NCBI RefSeq assembly: GCF_000346465.2
Contig: NC_034016.1
Coordinates: 6,568,104-6,632,103 of the forward strand
From: Prunus persica
Taxonomy: Eukaryota > Streptophyta > Magnoliopsida > Rosales > Rosaceae
Direction: 5' to 3'
DNA length: 64,000 nucleotides
Position numbers and translations under genes: made by a program. Under the pieces are notes generated by a model. The model did no database searches and was not told the origin of the DNA. It worked only from the letters and a program-made list of their open reading frames with translations. Position 1 is the stretch's first letter, and the number at the start of each line of letters is the position of its first letter. Positions 23,006-33,925 of this stretch are shown one piece after another.

Positions 23006-24987
23006 GCATTCATATCTATATCTATAAGCCAATCATACTCTTAGTCAAACATTAATTCCTTGAAAGTATTCAAATAAACAGTAATCTACCACCTAGGTTT
23101 ATCCATTTTAAATTCCATCAATTCCTTCGCATCACCATTGGTGACACGCCCTCGCAGGTCTCGGTGACACAAGGTCGACACGAGCCACCTTTCTCGCAGG
23201 ATTCAGGGAATCAGCATTCCTCGCTCCACATGGTCCGGGTACCTCTAGGACTCATGGGGCAACTGTCAAGCATGCTGACCTAACCGAAGGCAACCGATTT
23301 ATTATGCTGGGGTATCTAGGGTGGTTTTAAGAAAATAAGATTTTCCTTAAAAAGATTATAATTTATAATCTACCTCTTAAATAATCTGAAATCCTACTGC
23401 CATCTAATCCAACAAATTATATCAGTCCTTATTTTCAAATTTGGTAAAACATTCTCAACTCGGCAGCATATAATAAGGTATTGAACTCATGCATTCCTAT
23501 TTATACATAAATTACCAAACAGTAATCCTGCTGAAAAAACATTGAATGTATAGTTCATCCTACCACCTAGGTATACCTATTTATTTCTGTCAATTTCCTT
23601 AATTACTGTCAATTCCTAGTGTCACCAAGGTGACACACCCTCGCAGGACTTAGGAGACAATCGGTCAGCCTGATCTGCCCTCCTCGCAAGACTCAAGGGA
23701 CACTAGGGCCACCCGAGCTGCATTCCTCGCTCCCACAGTTCGAATATCCCTAAGCCTCGTGGGGCAAAAGTCAAGCATGCTGACTTAACTGAAGACCCTA
23801 CTAAATATACTTGGTTACCTAATATGATTAAAGAAAGTATAACTTCCTAGAAGGTTTGGAATAAATAAAACTAACTGCTCTAATCTTAAAACTCTGCTGT
23901 CATCCTATTTAATTTTTGAAATTCTTATTTCTACTATTCTTTAAGTATTCGCTACTCGGCAGCAAATAAACAAAATAGTCAATATTAGCAACACATGCTA
24001 GGAAGCCCTCGATCTATTGCATACTTATTCAAGATCAAATAATAAAATTCTTCTGCATTAAAACATTTATAAAACAAATAGTCCACTCACTAACTACAAC
24101 CCAGTATCCTTGGCCAAAGTGTCCATAAAAGGAATAGTTCACCCGTCATTATCGGAGACGTTCTTTAGGAGTTCATACTTATCGCTCAAAGATGAGACTG
24201 GATAAAACTCAGAATACTCGCATCATCTTGAACTACTAAACTTGTACTACCTCTCTTAGGTGCCACCAATATACATTTAAAACAAATAAGAATACAATAT
24301 GATTATATGCCAGTTAGTCATTTATACCCTAGCCCTGAAAAATTGCAGTCATATCATTTACCGTAATATATGTGGGCACAAGAAACAACACAACGACTTA
24401 AACAAGACTGTAATTCTCAAGAAACACAAAACTTGCACATATAGATCACGAGCAATATTGCAAAAAGACTTTTTCACAAAGGTATGTTCTCCCTCCCTCT
24501 CAAAATAAACTATCTTAGAAGCTTTATGCCTCTCAAAACTCCCCACACAGACAATCACCAAAACAAATTCCATATAAAATGCATAAGCAATGCGGTCACA
24601 GACAAAAGCCTAGAGCATTTATCACACTTTCAGCTCACATTTTAAAAGCGTAGATTCCTCACGAAAATCCAAACATTCACTATACATTCATATGGTCATA
24701 CCAACCAAAAGTATAAACTCAAAAATCTGGGTAATGATTTAAATGAAACCAAGATTCAAAAGTATTGCAATGCTTAGCATTCCCCAGTCAGACTTAATCA
24801 CCAACCTTAAAGAAAATGGCAACATTTCCTAGCCAACGTTCCCTAAACCCAATTCATATTGCCTTTTTTTTTTTTTTTTTTTTTACTCAGCCACGCTGAT
24901 AAGGTAAACGTCAAACAATTTACTAAAACTAGGATGCACACGTGGTGCTGAGTCTACAGGAATATAACCTAATGCTCTGATACTAAT
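23006..24987 (-). mobile_element. Decayed inverted copy of the large-LTR family (LTR part and internal)
   Basis: The GC-rich phrase CCTCGCAGGTCTCGG and neighbours, typical of this family's LTR minisatellite, occur at 23148-23280 and again at 23636-23770, with matching flanks (CTACCACCTAGGT at 23088 and 23560), so about 480 bp of LTR is duplicated in tandem. From about 24120 the text changes to internal region and ends with GCTCTGATACTA (24975-24986), the complement of a tRNA-Met primer-binding site. A poly-T run is at 24866-24884. No coding domain is visible. Confidence 0.55.
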
Positions 24988-26983
24988 TGAAACGACCTGA
25001 CCCAAATTCCACTTTGGAATCCGAGCCGCTGTGCGTGTCCGACACTTGACAGGTGCCGGGTACAAATGACCAAAATGCCTTTCGATCACTCAATCCAAAG
25101 AATTTCAAGCTCGACTTCTACCAAAAATTCGGCAAAGTCGTCATATTGTTCTAGCTTCAGGCCTCAATAAATCAAATGAATCAATCTACTAATAAAATTC
25201 ATCTCAACTTTCAGAATATCAATAATACACTAACAATCTCAAAGACTCCAACTCATGGCTGCACCTTTAATACTAGGCTGCCTACAAACCCTTACTAAGG
25301 GATCAAGCTACACGTAGTTCTTTCATATACTCATATCAGTCATATACAGAATATAACTACGCCATACACTGAACTTCCTTTAGTTTAGTTCAAGAATATC
25401 TTAGAAATGAAATTCTCTCCTCCTAGGCATACCCCCATTCCTGATCCATCAATCCCATCCTCGCAAGCCTCAGAAATACCACTTCTATCCGAGCCGCAAT
25501 GGCCCCTCACAGGTATCGGAGATACCCCTTCTATCCGAGCCACAATCCCCCGTCGCGGGTCTCGTAAATGTACCAAACACTGAACTTCCTTTATTTTAGT
25601 TTAAGAATATCTCAGAACTGAAATACTCTCCTCTTAGGCATACTCCCATTCCTTATCCATCAATCCCATCCTCGCAAGCCTCGGAGACACCACTTCTATC
25701 CTAGCCGCAATGCCCCCACGCAGGTCTCAAAGATACCCCTTCTATCCGAGCCGCAATCCCCCCCTTGCAGGTCTCGGAGATACCCCTTTTATCTGAGTCG
25801 CAATCACCGCTCGCAGGTCTCAGAGATACCCCTTCTATCAGAGCCGCAACCCTCCCTCGCAAATCTAGAAGTCCCTAAAGGTTCTAATATGCCTAGGACA
25901 CATGTCCCGTGAGTTTGGTCTCGATCAGACGGTCAGACTGATCACGATTGCACGATCAGACGGTTACTGTAAACCTAGCCATAGGGTTGGCATTTTCAGA
26001 GTATTCGATAATACGATACACGATCCGTCGACTCCTATACGACCCTGGAATTGTCTAGATCGACATATCTAAAAATAACTGCGATCCAACGGCTCAAACA
26101 TATCGAACTCGAAAATCGCACAATAGGCGAGATCCATTCGGGGTCCAAACGTTATCCAAATTGGAATCTGAGCACGCCTACGGGCTCGTGACAACTAGAG
26201 GATCGCATTGGGTCACACTGCCCCTTTGCTACAGTGCCCATGCGCCGTCACACGCGCTGACAACGCGAGGGTGTCCTAAGCGATACCTATGGCCGGGAAA
26301 CTTTAAATCGAGGGCCACCCTTCCCGCTATAGCTACTACTCGATGAGTGGAGCAATTTATTCAACTACGGCAACGTCCAATTTGGACGAAAAGTGACCGG
26401 GATCTCCATTCGAAAATCGGCCAAAACCTCGAAAAGTAGGTGAGAAACCATACCTCACTCGTCAAAAACAGTGGCTGGAGGAGGGAGAACTAGCTTGAGA
26501 AAAATTTACCAAAAACCGGCCGGATTCTGGCTTTTCGGTGACTTGGCTGCACTGCAGGGGCGACGACGGAGTGGGAAGGGTCGGCCGGTTGTTTTGGAAC
26601 CGGTCCTAGCTCCATCGGCGGACTATGGCGACAGTGGCGACGGTAAAATCGTGGCTGCTGTCTCTAGCAAGGGGGGGGGGGGGGGGAGGGGGAGCGAGAG
26701 GGAGAGAGAGAGAGAGATTCTGGTTTTAAAACCAGTTTGGCGAAATTACGATTTTAACCCTACTTGAATTTTGATCGTATCTCTCTCGTTACAACTCGGA
26801 TTTGAGCCCACCACGTGTCTACGGACTCCTCTCAATGTGCTCTACGCAACGGCACAACTGAAATTCCTAAATTCCTTCCCGAATAAAAAGTCAACTTTTA
26901 ACCTAATAAAATATTGTAGGAGTATAATAGTCTTTTACTAAAATAAATGAATAATTAACTACTAATTTTGGATCGGTTGTTGC
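24988..26983 (-). mobile_element. Large-LTR family, copy C: LTR of about 2.0 kb
   Basis: The LTR starts TGAAACGACCTGACCC next to the primer-binding site on its left and ends GATCGGTTGTTGCA. Much of its sequence aligns by eye to the LTR at 32947-35920 read in the same direction, including CGATACACGATCC, the GA-rich run and a poly-G/GA tract at 26672-26720. It is about 1 kb shorter than the others. Confidence 0.6.
25430..25870 (-). repeat. GC-rich minisatellite in LTR C
   Basis: About seven units of 60-66 bp with the phrases CTCGCAAGCCTCRGAGA, TACCCCTTCTATCCGAGC and GCCGCAATCCCC are arranged in tandem. Part of the array (25565-25700) repeats a longer stretch including ACTGAACTTCCTTTA. Confidence 0.7.
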
Positions 26984-27198
26984 ATAACTAATCCTCAAAG
27001 TCCCTACAGGACAAAGGCTGCAAATTTCTATTATCATTTGAAATCTCCCAAGTATTGAACAAATCAATGAAAATAGGATATGTGAAAAGGAATTAACTAA
27101 TGATTTTCCTTTTCTTTCCATTTCTTGATATGAATAAATCTAGGTGAATATGAATTTAATTAGGCGAGGGACTAAAAGTTGTATGCTAGACTTGAAAT

Positions 27199-30116
27199 TG
27201 AGGCTGGTCCTGAGATTTTAAAGGCTCTGTGCAAAACTAAAACTGGAGCCCTCACATAATTTAATATGAAAATACTAAAAAAAGAAAATTTACCATGACT
27301 TAATGTCATAAAACAATTTTTTTCATAATTAAAATTCATCATCAATTAGCATATAATAACAATCACAAATCAAATTTATAATTTTTTTAAACATTTTTAT
27401 TTGATAAAGTTAAATATTAGTATGTTCAGTCAAAAAATAAAAGTTTTTTTTTTTTTTTTGAAGTAGTAAAAGTTCATTACAAACTCGAGTGAACAAACGC
27501 GTGACCTTTCCATCCCTGAAGAAGTTTTCCAACTCTGTTGCGTAGGTTGACAAAGAGAGCCTTCTTGGCTTGTCCAACAACCATTGGTAATCCAAGGTAT
27601 TTCTCATGGAATTGGACTAATGGAATGCCAAGGATCAGCTGCATATCACTTTGGAGTTGAATATTAGAATTAGGACCAAATGCCATAGTAGAGTTTTCAA
27701 AATTGATTCGTTGCCCAGCTGCCTTTTCATAGGTTGTAAGCAAATTCTTTTAATGGCTGACAACTAGCAAGAGATGCATGCAGAAATAAAAGGCTATCAT
27801 CTGCAAAGAAAAGATGGGAGATTGGGGGAGCGTTTGCTGCTGCTCTGACTCCTTTAATAAAACCCAAATTTTCTGCCTGTTATAAAAGAGAAGAAAACCC
27901 TTAAGTACAAATTAAAAACAAATAAGGAGAGAGCGGGTCACCTTGTCGGATGCCTCTCGAGTTGCAAAGCCAAGCTTTTCCATGACGCGTGTTTTAACAA
28001 TAATGGAATAAGTAACAGTCGTCACACACTCCATAATCAAATCCACCCAACGAGTTGCAAAGCCAAGCTTTTTCATGATTTTGCGAAGAAAATTCCGCTC
28101 AACTCGATCATATGCCTTACTGACATCAAGCTTCACAACAACTTTTGGCTCCTTAATTTGTTTTTGTTTTTTGACTGTATGCATAAGCTCAAAAGCAAGA
28201 GTGACATTATCAATGATATATTTTCCAGGAATAGAAGCACTTTGAACACTTGAAATCACCTCAGGCAAAATGATCTTCAGACAGTTAGCTAGAGTTTTGG
28301 CAACAATTTTGTAGATGACGTTACATAGACTTATAGGTCGGAACTCCTTCACATTCTTTACGTTCTTTATCTTCGGAATCAATGCCACCAATGTATGGTT
28401 AAACTCCTTAATACTCTTGCCATTATTCAAGATCTGCAAGCAAATAAGAGCAATATCTTCTCCAATAATATCCCAGTATTTTTGGAAAAATAAAGCAGGC
28501 AATCCATCTGAACCAGGGCATTCAAAGGTCCCATTTGGGAAAGGGAATGACTAATTTCTGACAAATCAAAAGGGCGAGTAAGCTGGGCATTCATCTCAGG
28601 CGTTACTTTGGTTTCAACAACATCCATAATATTAGCTACGTCCATGGCACCATCAGATGTGAACAATTTATGAAAATAATCAATAAAAGCCCTTTGGATG
28701 CCTGGCTCCTCATTAAATCAGCAGTTGTTGTCATCAAAGACCCCAGAAATTTTATTTTTCCTTCCTCTATGGCGAGCTTTTTCATGAAAATAACGTGTTT
28801 TCCAGTCGCCCTCCTGAAGCCACTGAACTCGGGACCTTTGTTTCCAAAAAATCTCCTCTTTCTCAAGTAGATCATCAAGTTTAACTGATAATTCATGCTT
28901 CCTGGTTGGGTCAAAATTGGGTGCATCCAAGTCAAGATTTTGGAGCTCCAAATAACATTGCTGAATCTGTTTTGGGAGAGAACCAAACTGTTGTTGGCCC
29001 CAAGAATTAAGACGTTGTGTACACAGTAAAAACTTGTTTGTGAGAGGTAGAGACTGACAAGAGGCCTCACCCCAAGCCTCAAGAATAGTATTACGGTAGC
29101 CCTCTTCATTCGCCCACATTGCTTCAAAATGAAAACGCCATTTACGAAAAGTTGTGGCAGGAGCATGAATTTCAGCATGTAAAACCAAGGGGGCATGGTC
29201 TGAAGCATCTGTGACAAAGTGGTGGACAAGTAAGTGTTCAAAGTATTGAAAGACAAAATGACTAGCCAAACCTCTATCTAGATGCTCTTTGACCAGGCTT
29301 CCACCAGACCCTCTGCTCCAAGTAAAAGGAGAGCCCAAGAAAGGTATTTCTTTGAAGCAGCAATCAGAAATGGCTTCCTTAAAATCATCCATCTACCATT
29401 GTGGTCGTGGGTTGCCCCCCAGCTTCTCAACATTAGAGATAATTTCGTTAAAATCTCCCATACAAATCCAAGGGAGAGAAGAAACACTAGGTAGACAACG
29501 AAGGAGATCCCAAGAATGTTTATGCTGCGAAGAATCTGGGTTACCGTAAAAGCCAGTAAAACGGAATGTGTATCCTTCATGGTCAGTGACCATAACATCA
29601 ATATGACCAATAGAGTAAGTGAAAATTTGTACTATCCAATCATCACGCCAAAACATCATAAGTCCTCCACCAAGGCCCCTAAAAGGTTAAGAGAAAGAAA
29701 AAGGTATGAATTTTATTTTGGGAATTTTATTTTGGGGTTTTGTTTTGAGGGGAAGAAAGTACTTTTGTTTTGTTTTGTTTGGGTGTGATGATATATAATG
29801 TTGTTAGTTTAGTTGGATCGTTCCCCTTTGTTTTTTTTTTTTCATGTACTTCTGTTTTGTTTTGTTTTTTTTATTTATAACTATTTTAAATTTTGTTGTT
29901 ATAATGAAAAAAGAATGATATCAATGAGACTCACACTTGGGCCTTGTAGCAAGGGATATGCACTAAAAACAAACTCCACCAATACACTTTGTTTCATTAT
30001 ATGCTGCATGGTGGAGTATATATACAGTTTTTATAATATTAAAATATATAATATAAAGTAAAAATATTTCGGGCCGGTGCAGTAGTGCCACTTGCACTAT
30101 GCCAGGGCCACCCCTG
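27199..30116. mobile_element. hAT-like non-autonomous element hosting an L1 insertion
   Basis: The left end TGAGGCTGGTCCTGAGA and the right end GCCAGGGCCACCCCTG are imperfect inverted repeats. CTTGAAAT flanks both sides (27191-27198 and 30117-30124), a perfect 8-bp target duplication that indicates hAT. Most of the interior is an L1 fragment; the rest is AT-rich and non-coding. It lies about 500 bp upstream of the resistance pseudogene. Confidence 0.75.
27444..29690 (-). pseudogene. L1-type LINE fragment (endonuclease and reverse transcriptase)
   Basis: Reading -, an AP-type endonuclease appears first (MMFWRDDW, then ICMGDFNEI near 29460, SDHAPLVL near 29195), followed by a linker (WLQEGDWKTRYFH, about 28800). 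RT follows with FRPISLCNVIYKIVAK (about 28340), KLDVSKAYDRVE (about 28110), GIRQGDPLSPYLF (about 27940) and FADDSLLF (about 27790). It then reads YLGLPMVVG (27600) and stops just after GWKGH, where a run of 16 A residues (27459-27444) closes the copy. Stops and frameshifts occur throughout. The start of endonuclease and everything after RT are absent. The 9-residue phrase KLGFATR is duplicated at about 28060 and 27965. Confidence 0.85.
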
Positions 30117-30124
30117 CTTGAAAT

Positions 30125-30614
30125 CCACGTCTTCTCTGATGTATACTCCCTTGCTTGAGTTTAACATATTATTTAAGGATGGTGAATGTGATTGGGGAAA
30201 ATTTTAAATTAGTAGCAGGTACTGAAATAAATATACTAAACCTATCTACTTATCATCAGCCTTTCATATAAACAAAATAAAGAACAACATTGGTTTGTGT
30301 CATGGCGCCATTCTCCAACTCCAACTACTTCCTCTGTCTTCTTCTCTACATATCATCCTCTTCTTCATTAGTTAAGGTCAAAGGCATCTTTTCCTCGCAA
30401 CACACCATGAAGAAACATTGCTGAAGCCCCTTTCAACACTATTTTTATTTTGTTTTCAGTTTCATTATTATCTTTGTCTTTGCCTTCCTGGCACCTATCT
30501 CTGTGCTGATTTTTCTTTTCCATATTTCAATTGGTGCCATTGAATTTTCATCTTTCTAATCATTCTTGTTCTGCAATCCGGTGCTGAGAGAAGATTTCTT
30601 GGGACCACTTTCCA
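30125..30614 (+). other. Upstream region of the TNL pseudogene
   Basis: No repeat is recognised. An ATG at 30303 opens a short frame with a hydrophobic stretch that stops at 30424; a pyrimidine-rich region follows. It may contain the old promoter and leader, but I see no clear TATA box. Confidence 0.4.
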
Positions 30615-32840
30615 ATGGCATTGAGCAGCCAAAGGGCCTTCACTTCTGCTACTGCAGTTTGTTCATGGAATGGAAATACCAAGTGTTTTTGAGTTTCAGG
30701 GATGAAGAGACTTGCAGGGGTTTTACTGACTATTTATACAAACAGTTGGACTGCCGAGGAATTAGAACTTTCAGGGATGATCCAGATCTTGAAAAAGGGA
30801 CAGATATCAATTCGGAGCTCCTCACCGCAATTGAACAATCAAGGTTTGCAATCATAATTCTTTCAACAAACTATGCTACTTCAAGTTGGTGTTTGCGTGA
30901 ACTAACCCATATTGTTCAGTCCATGAAAGAGAAGGAGAGAATTTTCCCAATCTTTTATGATGTGGATCCCTTTGATGTACGACATCAACGGGGGAGTTAT
31001 GGGGCAGCCCTCGTTAACCATTAAACGAATTGTGGGGAAGAGAGAGAGGAGGTGCTTGAGTGGAGAAATGCTTTAAAAAAAGTTGCTAATCTCGCTGGGT
31101 GGAATTCAAAGGATTATAGGTAAGCATGAGGCAACAACTGACACATTGCTAATAAGACCAGTGTTTTCAAAGGCACGCTTAATCACGCCCCGGTGAGTGC
31201 ATCGGAGCAGAATGAATGGAAATCGCCTCTGTCGGATGGGATGAATGAATTGAGTATTTCTTTTGATGTTGAATAAATATTTTTCAATGCGAATTAGTAC
31301 TACAATTTAGTTGTATTGTATTATTTATAAATTTTTGTTATTAAAATAAATTAATGTTCAAAAGGCTTACGCCTCAATGCTTTAAGGCGCCTTGCATAGC
31401 GCTACTAAGACCCCTCGCCTTTGAAAACATTGAATGAGACCAATTCTTGAATATTGCATTTTAGTTTTGCCATGCACTTTATCCCACATTTTCATATAAC
31501 CTCATCTGATGATTTTTTTTTTCTCTTCTTCTACTTCTAGGTATGATACAGAGCTTATCACAGAAATTGTTGATGCAGTGTGGGATAAAGTGCATCCCAC
31601 ATTTTCATTGTATGATTCCTCAGAGATATTAGTCGGATTTGATACTAAACTAAAGGAAATAGATCTGCATTTAGATACAAGCGCAAATGATGTGCGCTTT
31701 GTGGGGATATGGGGGATGGGCGGAATGGGTAAGACAACCCTTGCTAGATTAGTTTATGAGAGAATTTCTCATAGTTTTGAAGGTAGCAGCTTTCTTGCAA
31801 ATGTCAGAGAGGTTTATGCAACACATGGTCTAGTTCCTTTACAGAAACAGCTTCTTTCCAATATCTTGAAGAAAGTAAATATACAAGTTTGTGATGCTTA
31901 TAGTGGATTTACTATGATAAAGAGGTGTCTATGTAATAAAAAGGTTCTTCTCATTCTTGATGATGTAGATCAATCAGAGCAACTGGAAATGTTGATCAGA
32001 GAAAAAGACTGCTTTGGTTTGGGAAGTAGAATCATCATTACAACTAGAGATGAACGTTTGTTAGTCGAACAAGGGATAGAGAAGATATATAAGGTCTTGC
32101 CATTAACCCAACATGAAGCTCGTCATCTCTTTAGTAAGAAGGCCTTTCAAAAGATGACCTTGAAGAAGATTATCTAGAACTGTCTAAAAGTTTCATAAAG
32201 TATGCAGGAGGTCTTCCATTAGCTCTTAAAACTTTGGGGTCTTTTTTGTACAAAAGAAGTCGAGATGAATGGAAGAGTGCACTAGATAAACTGAAGCAAG
32301 CTCCTGACCAAAAAAAATTTTCAAATGTTAAAAATAAGCTATGATGGACTAGAGGAGATGCAGCATAAAATTTTTCTTGATGTTGCATGTTTCCATAAGT
32401 TTTATGACAAGGAAGAAGTGATTGAAATACTAGACAGTTGTGGTTTGTTGGTACTCGTATTGTGATACATGTTCTTATTGAGAAATCTCTCTTGTCTATT
32501 TCAAACACGCGTCTATCCATTCATGATTTGATACAAGAAATGGCATGGGAGATTGTTCGTCAAGATTCATTTGACGAGCCAGGTGGTCGCAGTCGCTTGT
32601 GGCTTCACAGTGACATCGTTCATGTACTCACGAACAATACGGTAAGAAGTTGCACAAAAAATAAAATACCAAAGCCTTGGATAACTTACTATTAGTCCAT
32701 TAATAACGATAACAGAGACTTGATTATGACATTAACTTTTCTTTTATTCCTATTTACAAGGGAACGGAAGCCATTCAAGGCATAGTCCTATGCTTGCGTG
32801 AATTTGAAGCGGCACACTGGAATCCTGAAGCATTTACTAA
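30615..32840 (+). pseudogene. TIR-NBS-LRR resistance gene, 5' part (TIR, NB-ARC, first LRR exon)
   Basis: The family senses pathogen effectors; the TIR domain has NADase activity, NB-ARC is the nucleotide switch and LRRs recognise ligands. Exon 1 (30615-31119): ATG at 30615, then TIR with VFLSFRDEET, FRDDPDLEKG, NYATSSWCLREL and FPIFYDVDPFDVR. Exon 2 (31541-32640): GIWGMGGMGKTT P-loop (about 31705), LLILDDVDQ, GSRIIITTRDERLL, GGLPLALKTLG (about 32210), then RLSIHDLIQEM (about 32515). Exon 3 begins at 32761 (GTEAIQGIV) and is cut at 32840 by a transposon. Breaks: a 5-bp tandem duplication of ATGGA at about 30665-30675, TAA at 31022-31024, and single-base shifts near 32155, 32315 and 32445. It cannot encode a receptor; a truncated TIR peptide is conceivable. 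Confidence 0.9.
31159..31432. mobile_element. hAT-type MITE in TNL intron 1
   Basis: CAGTGTTTTCAAAGGC at the left end is matched by the reverse complement of CGCCTTTGAAAACATTG at the right. The flanks AATAAGAC (31151-31158) and AATGAGAC (31433-31440) agree at 7 of 8 positions, an 8-bp target duplication with one change. It is 274 bp with no ORF, and lies inside the intron, so it would be spliced out. Confidence 0.8.
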
Positions 32841-33654
32841 GAGCAAGTCCAGCAAAGGAGGTGGACTCGGGCTGGGGGGGTTTGGGCAAAAAAAGGAGGT
32901 CCAGCAGTGAAGAAGCAGCCCAGGCGAGCGTGTGGTCCATGATAAGTGACAGGACCCGACCCAATTTCCGCTTTGGAATCCGAGTCGAATCCTGTGCGTG
33001 TCCGACATCTGGCTAATGTCGGGCACAAAAGACCTTTTTACCCTTCTCGTTTCAAATTCTTTCCAAATTTCCCTTAGACTTCTGCCGAAAATTCGGCAGA
33101 GTCTCCCCTGTATTTTGACAAATCCCAAATTCTTCCGCCTGTTAAACAGTCAATAAATTCACACCAACTGCCAGAATATCTCAAGTAACCATTCTCAACT
33201 CTAGTTTCTCAATTTTAACTAGATATCAGAGCATTTTCTAAGGCTTTCGAGGTTTCAAGGATTTTCTTCAAAACTCTACCTTTCTTGATGGCGCGGAAGC
33301 TATGTATGGCCCGGTGGTGGATCCCGCGTACTTCTACGGCCTGGGGGCGTAAAACAGATTGAAAATGTGAGTGGACAAAAATAATGCTCTTGAAAACAAT
33401 TTTTATAAGCATAATAACCCCATAACAATAACTTGATAAGTAAGGCTAAGGTTCACCTGTGTTTAATATAAGGTTTCATCTGAAAATAAATATAATCGTA
33501 AGCCTATAGCTTCGTAACACTGAACAATTATATAAAGATACAAAAGGCGCAAATATCAAAGAAACTGGTTTGAAATAGTTGAAAATCATAACTGAATAAA
33601 AGAGTTGAAAATCCTTTGAAAATACCACCTACTTGTACCCCTGTCATAACCGTC

Positions 33655-33925
33655 AATTCCCCTGGCAGGTCTCGGGCGCCACGCAGTCCACCCGAGCCGC
33701 AAACTGGCGAAATCAGGGGACTATGATCAGCCTGATCTTGCCGGCAGATTCCTCGATGACACCAAGTCAGCTTGAGTCGCTCTGGCAGGATGCAGGGGAC
33801 CGTAGTCAGCCTGATCCGCAATCCTGGCAGGTCTCGGGGACACAGAGTCAGCCGAGCCGCAATCCTGGCAGGTCTCGGGACACCAAGTCTGCCGAGCCGC
33901 AAATCCTGGCACTCACGGTCCGAGC
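33655..33925 (-). repeat. GC-rich minisatellite in the left LTR of the young element
   Basis: Five to six imperfect units built around CTGGCAGGTCTCGGG and GAGCCGCAA, with a period near 50-60 bp, are in tandem. Frames open on both strands through this array (for example 33528-34175 on -) because the unit lacks stops; they are duplicated exactly in the other LTR and have no domain. Confidence 0.75.

Noticed and set aside
25430..25870. Regularly spaced repeats that could be mistaken for a CRISPR array
   Set aside because: This is a plant nuclear context, the 'spacers' are themselves degenerate repeats, and the array recurs in every LTR of the family. It is a minisatellite.
26471..26767. 98-codon + frame (Gly/Arg/Glu-rich) near the end of LTR C
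   Set aside because: It reads through a poly-G/GA microsatellite; the same LTR region in other copies gives different frames, so it is not conserved as protein.
30303..30424. Short ORF with hydrophobic stretch upstream of the TNL start, possible signal peptide gene
   Set aside because: Only about 40 codons, no conserved features; the TIR start at 30615 is better supported.
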